This document shows, piece by piece, positions 1 to 7,548 of a stretch of 64,000 nucleotides of DNA. The stretch is from NCBI RefSeq assembly GCF_002980575.1, contig NZ_PVBS01000002.1, positions 682,001 through 746,000 on the forward strand, read 5' to 3'. The position numbers and the translations under genes were made by a program. Below the pieces are notes generated by a model, which saw only the letters and a program-made list of their open reading frames with translations, was not told the origin of the DNA and made no database searches. This DNA comes from Sphingobacterium gobiense (GTDB lineage Bacteria; Bacteroidota; Bacteroidia; Sphingobacteriales; Sphingobacteriaceae). The first letter of the stretch is position 1, and each line of letters begins with the position of its first letter.

Positions 1-325
1 TGACCAACAGCAGGTCGGTAGTTTGAGCGGCGGAAACCAACAAAAGGTCGTATTGGCCAAATACCTGGCGACGCATCCGAAAGTGCTGATGTTGGATGAG
101 CCAACCCGCGGAATCGACGTGTATGCCAAAGGCGAAATCTATGATTTAATCCGGGAGCAGGCCACGGCGGGATTGGGCGTCATTGTGGTATCGTCCGAAC
201 TGCCCGAGTTGTTTGCCATTGCAGATCGTCTTCTTGTCATGTGCGACGGTCGTATCACCCAAGAATTTAAAACAGAGGAAGCTACAGAAGAAGCTATACT
301 ACAGGCAGCATTGCCCGATAAATAA
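1..325 (+). CDS. Sugar ABC transporter ATP-binding protein, C-terminal fragment (RbsA/XylG type)
   Basis: The gene enters from the left edge; the reading frame is open from base 2, so the true start lies outside the window. What remains is the end of the second nucleotide-binding domain of a duplicated sugar-type ABC ATPase. It shows the signature LSGGNQQK at once, followed by the Walker B stretch [13 protein letters not shown] and a switch-histidine region degenerated to VVSSELPE, as is usual in RbsA/MglA/XylG proteins. It would power uptake of a monosaccharide or polyol through the permease that follows 8 bp downstream. The binding protein is expected upstream of the window. Ribose-type ABC importers are less common in Bacteroidota than Sus systems, so the operon's substrate is probably a small free sugar. 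Confidence 0.93.
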   Translation, partial: DQQQVGSLSGGNQQKVVLAKYLATHPKVLMLDEPTRGIDVYAKGEIYDLIREQATAGLGVIVVSSELPELFAIADRLLVMCDGRITQEFKTEEATEEAILQAALPDK

Positions 326-333
326 TATTGTAT

Positions 334-1317
334 ATGAACATCTCCGTATTAGCATATAAGAAGCGTTTACAGCAGCTGCAACCCTTGATTGCATTGTTTT
401 TATTGTGCTTGGTCATCGCTATTTTTTCCGATCGTTTTTTGTCTATGACTAACCTTTGGAATGTCATGCGCCAGATATCAGTCAATATCTGTATTTCCGT
501 CGGGATGACTTTAGTTATCATCTCCGCTGGCATAGATCTTTCCGTGGGCTCTATTTTGGCTTTTGCAGGCGCCGTTACAGCCTCGTTTTTGAGTATGGGA
601 GCTGAAATTCCCGTTTTCGGGGTATATCTAAGTGTTACACCTGTGGGTGCGATATTGATAGGAATACTGATGGGAGGTGCCTTAGGCTGGATTAATGGAT
701 GGGTAATCACCTATTTTAGGGTGCAGCCTTTTGTCGCCACATTGGCTATGCTTACTATTGCGCGCGGGCTGACAATGCTATGGACACAGGGTTATCCTAT
801 TAGCTCGCTGGGCGACGATTTCGCGGGCCTAGGTACCGGATGGTTTCTAGGCGTGCCTATCCCTGTATGGATCGCCGCGGCCGTGACCGCTTTAGCGGTC
901 TTTGTCATGAAGAAGACACGGTTTGGTCGTTATATCTACGCTATTGGCGGAAACGAACGTGCAGCACGCCTGTCCGGTATCAAAGTCAATCGGGTAAAGA
1001 CACTAGTTTACGTATTATCGGGCATGTTGGCGGCAGTCGGTGGTATATTGGTTACCTCCCGTTTAGATTCAGCACAGCCTAATGCTGGCGAAGGATATGA
1101 ATTGGATGCGATCGCAGCTGTAGTGATCGGCGGAACATCTTTATCGGGTGGACGCGGGCTCATTATGGGGACTGTTTTGGGGGCCGTTATCATTGGTGTA
1201 CTAAACAACGGTTTGGTGCTACTTGGCGTTTCACCTTTTTGGCAGCAAGTGGTGAAAGGAACAGTAATTTTGATTGCGGTCATTATTGACCGCTCACAGC
1301 ATAAAGACAAAAAATAA
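334..1317 (+). CDS. Sugar ABC transporter permease (RbsC type)
   Basis: Inner-membrane permease of the BPD_transp_2 family, about 327 residues with roughly eight to ten hydrophobic helices, the usual RbsC length. Family motifs are visible: SAGIDLSVGSILAF near residue 65 and ARLSGIKVNRVK followed by VVIGGTSLSGGRG in the second half, the latter being the region that contacts the ATPase. I chose the ATG at 334; a TTG two codons earlier is also open. It lies 8 bp behind the ATPase gene and 1 bp before the kinase gene, so the three are clearly one transcript. The substrate cannot be read from the sequence; the neighbouring kinase and sugar-acid enzymes suggest a pentose, branched pentose or polyol. 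Confidence 0.93.
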   Translation: MNISVLAYKKRLQQLQPLIALFLLCLVIAIFSDRFLSMTNLWNVMRQISVNICISVGMTLVIISAGIDLSVGSILAFAGAVTASFLSMGAEIPVFGVYLSVTPVGAILIGILMGGALGWINGWVITYFRVQPFVATLAMLTIARGLTMLWTQGYPISSLGDDFAGLGTGWFLGVPIPVWIAAAVTALAVFVMKKTRFGRYIYAIGGNERAARLSGIKVNRVKTLVYVLSGMLAAVGGILVTSRLDSAQPNAGEGYELDAIAAVVIGGTSLSGGRGLIMGTVLGAVIIGVLNNGLVLLGVSPFWQQVVKGTVILIAVIIDRSQHKDKK

Positions 1318-1318
1318 G

Positions 1319-2818
1319 ATGGACAGTAAACAGTATATACTGGCGATCGATCAAGGCACGAGCAGTACAAAGACGCTGGCGTTTGACAAAGACGGACGTG
1401 TGGTTGCACGGGGTAGCGCTAAGCTTGATATCCATTATAAAGATAACTTTGTAGAGCAATGCCCAGAGGAGCTTTATCGCAGCGTGTTACAATCCATCGC
1501 GACTTGTCGCGATGGTTTGCAACAACTAGGCGTATCGCCAAGCCAGGTTGTGGCTGTTGGCTTAACTAATCAACGGGAAACATTCGTGCTCTGGGATAGG
1601 GAGGGGAAAGTATTGTACGACGCCGTGTCCTGGCAATGTAAGCGGTCGTCGGCTATTTGTGATCGCCTAAAAGAAGAAGGAAAAGAGGCGTTGGTGAAGG
1701 CGAAAACCGGACTGCTTATTGATCCCTATTTTTCGGCAACCAAGCTGATGTGGTTAGTTGAAAATGTACCGGCCATTGCGGCTGAATTAGCACAGGGAAA
1801 TGTCTTTTTCGGAACCATAGATACCTGGATATTATATCGGTTGACCGGCGGCAAATGCTATAAGACCGATCATACCAATGCCTCCCGAACCATGTTATTC
1901 AATATTTATGAATTGGCGTGGGATGATGTACTATTAGAACAATTTGGACTGCGGGGCTTAAAGCTTCCAGAGGTACAACCTTCGGCCCATGAATACACGA
2001 GGTCCACTTTTGAAGGACTATTTTCCGAGCCATTACCCATTTCTGCTGTCGTCGGTGATTCGCAGGCGGCCGCATTGGGCGCAGGATGTTTTCAAAGAGG
2101 AGAAGCCAAAGCAACATTAGGTACAGGGAGCTCCATCATGATGGCTGTAGGGGCAGCGTTGAGGTATAAGGGCGAAAACACCGTTGATGCCATCTATTAC
2201 AGTACGGAAAAAGGCGTGGTGTATGCCGCGGAGGGCATTATTGTTTCCTGCGGGGCAACGATAACCTGGTTGAAAGAGCAGCTGGGGTTATTTGCAGATG
2301 AGCGGGAATTGGAGCAGATCGCACGTGGGGTGCCAGCGGACCACGGGGTCACCGTGATACCCGCCTTTAGCGGTATGGGGACGCCTTATTGGAAAAAAGA
2401 CGCGAAGGCCACTATCCTAGGCTTGACATTTGCTAGCAATCGGTCTCATCTGATACGTGCCGCCCTGGAATCGGTGTGCTTTCAAATAAAGGATGTCATC
2501 ATGGCAACGGAGAGCGAACACCAACTCAGCTTATCCCAATTAGTGGTTAATGGCGGGATGTCGGAGAACGCTTTCGTAGTACAGTTGTTAGCGGACGTGT
2601 TGAACAAACCTGTGCTGTGCAGCGCTATGCCAGATGCTTCGGCGTTAGGATGTGCACGCTTAGCTGCTATAAGTGTATGGGATAAACCGGTAAATGCCAT
2701 TTTGCCACAGGATGACGGCAACACAAACATTTACTACCCTAGCGCTTCTAGGGAGACTGTAGAGAAAAATTATAAGAACTGGCTGGACCATGTCAATCAT
2801 TTTGTTAACCTGACATAG
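1319..2818 (+). CDS. FGGY-family carbohydrate kinase, glycerol-kinase-like
   Basis: Protein of 499 residues, typical for the FGGY family. The N-terminal phosphate-binding motif is DQGTSSTKTLAFD (from residue 9). NQRETFVLWDREG near residue 85 and TDHTNASRTMLFNI near 185 are glycerol-kinase-like features, and the C-terminal half has the ATP-binding stretch LGTGSSIMMAVG and the helix LVVNGGMSEN. It phosphorylates a polyol or ketose in the cytoplasm. Family resemblance favours a glycerol- or tetritol-like substrate, but kinases of this branch vary. Start taken at ATG 1319, one base after the permease stop; the frame is open further upstream inside the permease gene but that is unlikely to be used. 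Position next to a ribose-type transporter suggests it acts on the imported compound. Confidence 0.85.
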   Translation: MDSKQYILAIDQGTSSTKTLAFDKDGRVVARGSAKLDIHYKDNFVEQCPEELYRSVLQSIATCRDGLQQLGVSPSQVVAVGLTNQRETFVLWDREGKVLYDAVSWQCKRSSAICDRLKEEGKEALVKAKTGLLIDPYFSATKLMWLVENVPAIAAELAQGNVFFGTIDTWILYRLTGGKCYKTDHTNASRTMLFNIYELAWDDVLLEQFGLRGLKLPEVQPSAHEYTRSTFEGLFSEPLPISAVVGDSQAAALGAGCFQRGEAKATLGTGSSIMMAVGAALRYKGENTVDAIYYSTEKGVVYAAEGIIVSCGATITWLKEQLGLFADERELEQIARGVPADHGVTVIPAFSGMGTPYWKKDAKATILGLTFASNRSHLIRAALESVCFQIKDVIMATESEHQLSLSQLVVNGGMSENAFVVQLLADVLNKPVLCSAMPDASALGCARLAAISVWDKPVNAILPQDDGNTNIYYPSASRETVEKNYKNWLDHVNHFVNLT

Positions 2819-2852
2819 CGTCCAGAAACACACAATAAAATAATAAATAGAT

Positions 2853-3515
2853 ATGAAGAAGATAGGATTAGTTCATACTTCGGCGACACTCGTGCCGGTA
2901 TTTCAACAGTTGTTTCAAGAAAAAAAAGTCCAAGCAGAAGTTTTTAATATTGTTGATGATAGCTTGATTAAGGACGTCATTGCAAAAGGACGGCTAGAAG
3001 ATAAAACCGCGGAGCGTGTCATGAATTACGTGGCATCAGCCGAGGATGCCGGAGCCGAGTTGATTATGGTGACATGCTCTTCTATCGGTCGAGCAGTAGA
3101 GCAAGCAGCACAGAAGGCTGGTGTGCCTGTTATTCGTGTGGATCAACCTATGGCGGACCGTGCCGTTGCTGAAGGGAAACGGATAGGTGTGGTAGCAACA
3201 TTGCCCACCACCTTAGAACCCACAAGCGATTTGGTGTTGCGCAGGGCGGAAAAAGCGGGGAAGGATGTGGAGCTCGTGAGTAGGCTATGTGAAGGTGCTT
3301 TTGAAGCCCTGATGGGTGGAGATGCTGCCAAACATGACCAAATGGTTATGCAAGCACTTCGCGAACTATCCGATCAGGTTGATGTGATTCTATTGGCACA
3401 GGCTTCCATGGCACGCGTAGTGGATCAGATGCCTGCGCATGAACGGAAGGTGCCGATATTCAGTAGTCCGGGTATCGCGGTAGATCACGTAGTGGCACTA
3501 TGTGAACAATCCTAA
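2853..3515 (+). CDS. Asp/Glu/hydantoin-racemase superfamily protein with one catalytic cysteine
   Basis: Protein of 220 residues with the two-lobed Asp/Glu racemase fold pattern: KKIGLVHTSATLV at the start, VTCSSIG with Cys75, and IGVVATLPTTLEPT opening the second lobe. Cofactor-independent racemases use a cysteine in each lobe. Here the second-lobe position, LAQASMARV at residues 181-189, has no cysteine, so a true two-base racemase is doubtful. Decarboxylases and isomerases of this superfamily work with altered cysteines. It sits 34 bp behind the FGGY kinase and its stop lies just before the transporter gene, so it is part of the sugar-acid operon. A role on a hydroxy- or keto-acid intermediate is inferred from context only. 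Confidence 0.72.
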   Translation: MKKIGLVHTSATLVPVFQQLFQEKKVQAEVFNIVDDSLIKDVIAKGRLEDKTAERVMNYVASAEDAGAELIMVTCSSIGRAVEQAAQKAGVPVIRVDQPMADRAVAEGKRIGVVATLPTTLEPTSDLVLRRAEKAGKDVELVSRLCEGAFEALMGGDAAKHDQMVMQALRELSDQVDVILLAQASMARVVDQMPAHERKVPIFSSPGIAVDHVVALCEQS

Positions 3516-3525
3516 TCGTGCTATT

Positions 3526-4872
3526 ATGCATAAAATGAAGGGATGGAGCTTGGTGGCATCGGGTGTCGTATTAGCGGTGGCTGCTATTGGTTTCTTTGTA
3601 GAAGGTTTTTTCTACTGCCGGCATGCGTTGCTCTTGGCCGCTATGTTGGGTGCAATTGGAATGGGCGCGTTCAGTGCGACCAAAGGTTACCAATACACGA
3701 TGTGGATTGTGGTGGCAGTGGTGGCTGGGATGACCTTTCCTGATCGTATATTGCACGTAGGTGAATTTGACATGCGCAACAAGTGGCTGATTCTCGTGGT
3801 CGTTCAGCTCGTCATGTTCGGTATGGGAATACAGATGAGATTACGAGATTTTACACGTATCGGAGCGTCTGGAAAGGGGGTTGCAATAGGTTTAGTGACG
3901 CAATTTACGATCATGCCCCTAATCGGATTTCTTTTGACAAGAGGGTTTGGCTTTGAACCGGAAATCGCAGCGGGTGTCATTTTAATAGGCTGTTGTTCTA
4001 GCGGTTTAGCGTCAAACGTTATGGCTTACATTGCGAAAGCCAATCTGGTGTTGTCGGTGACCGTAACGGCCTTGACAACACTAGCCGCACCACTGATGAC
4101 GCCGCTGATGATGAAGGTTTACGCTGGGACGATGGTGGAAGTCAGTGTCTTGAGTATGGCAATGGAAATTATAAAGATTATGATCGTGCCCATTGGGGCG
4201 GGATTATTACACGATTACCTGAAAACAGCACCTCGGTCTATGTATCGTACTATAGGGATGACATCCGTATTTATCGTGTTGCTGCTGTTGATTAATATCG
4301 GTTACCTTTGGCCATTCTTTATCAGCGGCTTTACGTCTACTGGTGTGGCCATTATAGAGGGGCTGCTCTTTTTATTGGGCGCTATACCAGTTGGTTTTGG
4401 ATATCACGTGCTTACACGTAAATGGCCTTTTTTGGACAAGAAAATGCCGTATTTTTCTATGTTTGGAATTGTTTATTTTACAGCAGTGACGACCGCTGCA
4501 GGACAGCAATATTTGATGCAAATAGGTTTTTTATTGTTCTTGGCTGCGGTTATCCATAATGCTGCAGGCTACTTCTTTGGCTATTGGTTCAGTCGGCTAT
4601 TTGGGTTGAATGCCTATTCGGCGCGTGCTATGGCGCTGGAGGTTGGTCTGCAGAATGGTGGCATGGCCAGCGGATTGGCAGGGAGCATGGGCAAGTTAGG
4701 AACACTTGGCTTAGCTGCTGCGGTATTTAGTCCCTGGATGAATATCTCGGGGTCCATATTGGCTAATTATTGGAGAAGAAAGCAGGAGCGGATAGCTTTG
4801 CAGACTAAGCAATCAGATAAAGAAATAAAAAGCGACTATAAACGAATAGAATTAAAAGAAGATAATGGATAG
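3526..4872 (+). CDS. Bile acid:sodium symporter (BASS) family transporter
   Basis: Polytopic membrane protein of about 448 residues. Two extra hydrophobic segments precede a BASS-type core of about ten helices. Core motifs include MFGMGIQMRLRDF, GCCSSGLASNVMAY (the crossover motif of SBF/BASS proteins) and ALEVGLQNGGMASGLA. Family members move organic anions such as bile acids, pantothenate, pyruvate or glycolate-like acids with sodium. A GTG at 3502 would overlap the racemase-like gene by 14 bp; I prefer the ATG at 3526 (or 3535). The gene ends 8 bp inside the RuBisCO-like gene. In this operon it may import a sugar acid or export a small acid such as glycolate; this is inference. Confidence 0.85.
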   Translation: MHKMKGWSLVASGVVLAVAAIGFFVEGFFYCRHALLLAAMLGAIGMGAFSATKGYQYTMWIVVAVVAGMTFPDRILHVGEFDMRNKWLILVVVQLVMFGMGIQMRLRDFTRIGASGKGVAIGLVTQFTIMPLIGFLLTRGFGFEPEIAAGVILIGCCSSGLASNVMAYIAKANLVLSVTVTALTTLAAPLMTPLMMKVYAGTMVEVSVLSMAMEIIKIMIVPIGAGLLHDYLKTAPRSMYRTIGMTSVFIVLLLLINIGYLWPFFISGFTSTGVAIIEGLLFLLGAIPVGFGYHVLTRKWPFLDKKMPYFSMFGIVYFTAVTTAAGQQYLMQIGFLLFLAAVIHNAAGYFFGYWFSRLFGLNAYSARAMALEVGLQNGGMASGLAGSMGKLGTLGLAAAVFSPWMNISGSILANYWRRKQERIALQTKQSDKEIKSDYKRIELKEDNG

Positions 4873-6115
4873 GATTGAAGCAACTTATTACGTAGAAACA
4901 CCCTACCCGCTAGCGGATGCCGCAGCGGTGATGGCGGGCGAGCAATCGTCGGGTACATTTGTGGCTATACCGGGCGAAACAGAAGAATTAAAATTACAAT
5001 ATGCTGCGCGTGTGGAACATGTTGAGGAATTAGAAACCGCGACAGCCCCATCGTTATCCGCTGAGCAGTTACCTTTTGAAAAGTATTATCGGGGGAAGAT
5101 TACGCTTTCCTGGTCGTTTTCCAATTTTGGAGCAAATCTGCCGGTGTTATGTTCTACGCTGATGGGTAATCTATATGAATTGCGGCAGTTTACTGGTCTC
5201 AAGTTGATTGATATACAACTTCCTGATAGTTATACACAGCAGTTCCGCGGTCCTAAGTTTGGTATTAGCGGAACCGCTGCCCTAATCTCACCGGAAGCTA
5301 AACCCCCGTTGATCGGTACGATTATTAAACCGAGTGTGGGTTTATCGATTACCGATACAGCGGAGATTGTCAGGAAGCTTGTCGAAGCGGGCATTGATTT
5401 CATTAAGGATGACGAGCTCATGGGCTCCGCAGCTAATTCGCCGTTTAAGGGCCGGGTTCAGGCTGTTATGGATGTGCTGAACAAGCATCAGGATAAAACC
5501 GGAAAAAAAGTGATGTACGCGTTCAACATCAGTGATGAAATGGATAATATGCTCCGAAACTATGACACGATAGTCAATGCAGGAGGGAGTTGTGCAATGG
5601 TTAGTTTGTATAGTGCCGGATTAACTGCCGTAAAACGTATTGCAGATATTGGACAACTGACTATACATGGACATCGCAATGGATGGGGGATGTTAAATCG
5701 GCATCCGTTGTTAGGCGTGACGTTTTCGGCGTATCAAAAGCTATGGCGTCTGGCGGGCGTGGATCAATTACACGTTAATGGCATCCGCAATAAATTCTGG
5801 GAATCTGATGAATCGGTCATAAACTCCATAAAAGCGTGTTTGACACCTATGAAAGGCATATTGCCGGCTTTGCCGGTTCTGTCTTCGGGACAATGGGGCG
5901 GTCAGGCGATAGACACCTACAAGCTCACCCGGACAACCGATTATTTGTATCTAGCGGGTGGCGGTATTATGGCACATCCCGGCGGCATTAACGGTGGCGT
6001 AACTGCTATTAAGCAGGCTTGGGAAGCGGCGGTAACAGGATTGACCTTAGCCGAAGCGGCACAAAAGTATCCGGCAGTGCAACAGGCAGTGGAGAAATTT
6101 GGAAAGTCCAAGTAG
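4865..6115 (+). CDS. RuBisCO-like protein (form IV), probable 3-oxo-isoapionate-4-phosphate transcarboxylase/hydrolase
   Basis: Protein of 416 residues, the normal length of a RuBisCO large-chain homologue. The metal/carbamylation motif is intact as GIDFIKDDE (Lys181, Asp183, Glu184). The first substrate lysine is kept in GTIIKPSVGLS (Lys155) while the second, normally in KPKLGL, is replaced by Val. HGHRNGWG at 268-275 and the phosphate loop AGGGIMAHPGG at 364-374 are present. Loop 6 reads LPVLSSGQWGGQ and lacks the catalytic lysine context of true RuBisCO, so it should not fix CO2. Members of this family paired with DUF1537 kinases were assigned to D-apionate catabolism (OiaX), forming 3-phosphoglycerate and glycolate; the next gene is such a kinase. 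The assignment to this clade is by context and motif, not by tree. Confidence 0.85.
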   Translation: MDRIEATYYVETPYPLADAAAVMAGEQSSGTFVAIPGETEELKLQYAARVEHVEELETATAPSLSAEQLPFEKYYRGKITLSWSFSNFGANLPVLCSTLMGNLYELRQFTGLKLIDIQLPDSYTQQFRGPKFGISGTAALISPEAKPPLIGTIIKPSVGLSITDTAEIVRKLVEAGIDFIKDDELMGSAANSPFKGRVQAVMDVLNKHQDKTGKKVMYAFNISDEMDNMLRNYDTIVNAGGSCAMVSLYSAGLTAVKRIADIGQLTIHGHRNGWGMLNRHPLLGVTFSAYQKLWRLAGVDQLHVNGIRNKFWESDESVINSIKACLTPMKGILPALPVLSSGQWGGQAIDTYKLTRTTDYLYLAGGGIMAHPGGINGGVTAIKQAWEAAVTGLTLAEAAQKYPAVQQAVEKFGKSK

Positions 6116-6125
6116 TAATAAGCAT

Positions 6126-7505
6126 ATGGCATATAAAATAGCTTTTTACGGAGATGATTTTACCGGATCGACTGATGCCTTGGAAACATTGGAAGAAATG
6201 GGACTCCAAGCGGTGCTGTTTACCGAAGTGCCAACTTCGGAACAGTTGGCAGCGTTTGGAAACAAGCAAGCTATAGGTGTTGCTGGAATGACCCGGACTA
6301 TGGCGACGGCAGAAGTAGAAACGGAACTTCAGCAGGTGTTTGCCCGATTTTCGGAAATGGATGTACGGCATTTCCACTATAAAGTATGTTCCACGTTCGA
6401 CTCATCCCCAGAGGTAGGAAGTATCGGTAAGGCCGTGGATCTTGGAACAGCTGCATTTTCCAGCGAGGTGGTTCCTTTGGTCGTGGGCGCGCCCTATCTG
6501 GGGAGGTTCTGTGCTTTTGGCAATTTGTTTGCGCGTATGGGAACAGGTAAAACGGGCGAGGTTTTTCGTCTAGACAGACACCCTAGTATGTCTAAGCATC
6601 CAGTTACGCCTGCGGAAGAAAGTGATCTGCGCCGACATTTAGCGCGACAGACAGGCCAAAAGAGTATACTCGTCGATGTAACGCAGCTTGAACAGCCGGT
6701 AGCCGATATACTCGATTGGATTGAAGAAAACCGGGATAACGTCAAAACGGTCGTACTATTTGACGTGATGACGGAAGAGCATCTGGAAAAGATAGGTGCG
6801 GTTTTGGAGGGCTTATCCACGAATCTACAGCCTTTGTTTTCCGTAGGCTCCTCCGCGGTGTCCAAAGCGCTATGTGCGGAATGGAAAAAAAATGGTATGC
6901 TTACACCACGTACGGATTGGCCGGCAATTAACCGCGCGAAACCTTTGTTGGTGCTTTCTGGGAGTGGTGCATTGGTATCCGGTAGGCAAATTACGCATGC
7001 GCTGAAACACGGTTTTGCGGATGTTGCCGTGGATGGGGAACAACTTTTATCGGACATCGCCAGTGCCCATATTGCTGCGATAACCCAACAGGTGCTGGAT
7101 AATATGCGACAGGGGAGAAGTGTGGTCGTGCATACCAGTATCGGGCCGGACGATCCACGGATAACACGGACACGGGATATCCTTGTGCAACGCGGATTTA
7201 GCACGCAGCAAATTAACAGTTATACTGCTGCCTTATACGGTAAAGCACTGGCACAGATTGCCGATCATATCGCAAAATCCTTCGCACTCGAGCGCCTGGT
7301 CGTTGCAGGAGGCGATACATCCAGTTTATTTGCCCGTCATCTGGGTATCGATGCTGTAGAAATGGTGTCACCAATTGTACCTGGTGCCCCCCTTTGCCGT
7401 ATACACGCAAAAAAAGAATACATAAACGGTATCACCATTAATTTTAAAGGCGGACAGGTTGGGAATCTGGATTATTTTCTTCAGTTAGAACGGGGAACAT
7501 CCTAA
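6126..7505 (+). CDS. Four-carbon acid sugar kinase family protein (DUF1537), probable 3-oxo-isoapionate kinase
   Basis: Protein of 459 residues with the two DUF1537 domains. The N-terminal substrate domain opens with AFYGDDFTGSTDALE and continues with KVCSTFDSSPEVGSIG around residue 90. The C-terminal nucleotide domain carries LVLSGSGALVSGRQI, VVAGGDTSSLFAR and the glycine-rich FKGGQVG near the end. Such kinases phosphorylate threonate, erythronate or 3-oxo-isoapionate in the cytoplasm. Start taken at ATG 6126, 10 bp after the RuBisCO-like gene; the frame is open into that gene but the conserved N-terminus begins here. The immediate pairing with a RuBisCO-like protein favours the OiaK role, making the substrate of the preceding enzyme. 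Confidence 0.85.
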   Translation: MAYKIAFYGDDFTGSTDALETLEEMGLQAVLFTEVPTSEQLAAFGNKQAIGVAGMTRTMATAEVETELQQVFARFSEMDVRHFHYKVCSTFDSSPEVGSIGKAVDLGTAAFSSEVVPLVVGAPYLGRFCAFGNLFARMGTGKTGEVFRLDRHPSMSKHPVTPAEESDLRRHLARQTGQKSILVDVTQLEQPVADILDWIEENRDNVKTVVLFDVMTEEHLEKIGAVLEGLSTNLQPLFSVGSSAVSKALCAEWKKNGMLTPRTDWPAINRAKPLLVLSGSGALVSGRQITHALKHGFADVAVDGEQLLSDIASAHIAAITQQVLDNMRQGRSVVVHTSIGPDDPRITRTRDILVQRGFSTQQINSYTAALYGKALAQIADHIAKSFALERLVVAGGDTSSLFARHLGIDAVEMVSPIVPGAPLCRIHAKKEYINGITINFKGGQVGNLDYFLQLERGTS

Positions 7506-7548
7506 CGAGAATAACCAAGATAGTTATAAACATATATAGATCTTAATT

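Noticed and set aside
1319..2818. Xylulokinase or rhamnulokinase for the FGGY gene at 1.3 kb
   Set aside because: Its motifs match glycerol-kinase-like members better, and a separate rhamnulokinase sits in the rhamnose operon.
4865..6115. True CO2-fixing RuBisCO
   Set aside because: The second substrate lysine and the loop 6 lysine context are lost, and there is no phosphoribulokinase or small subunit nearby.
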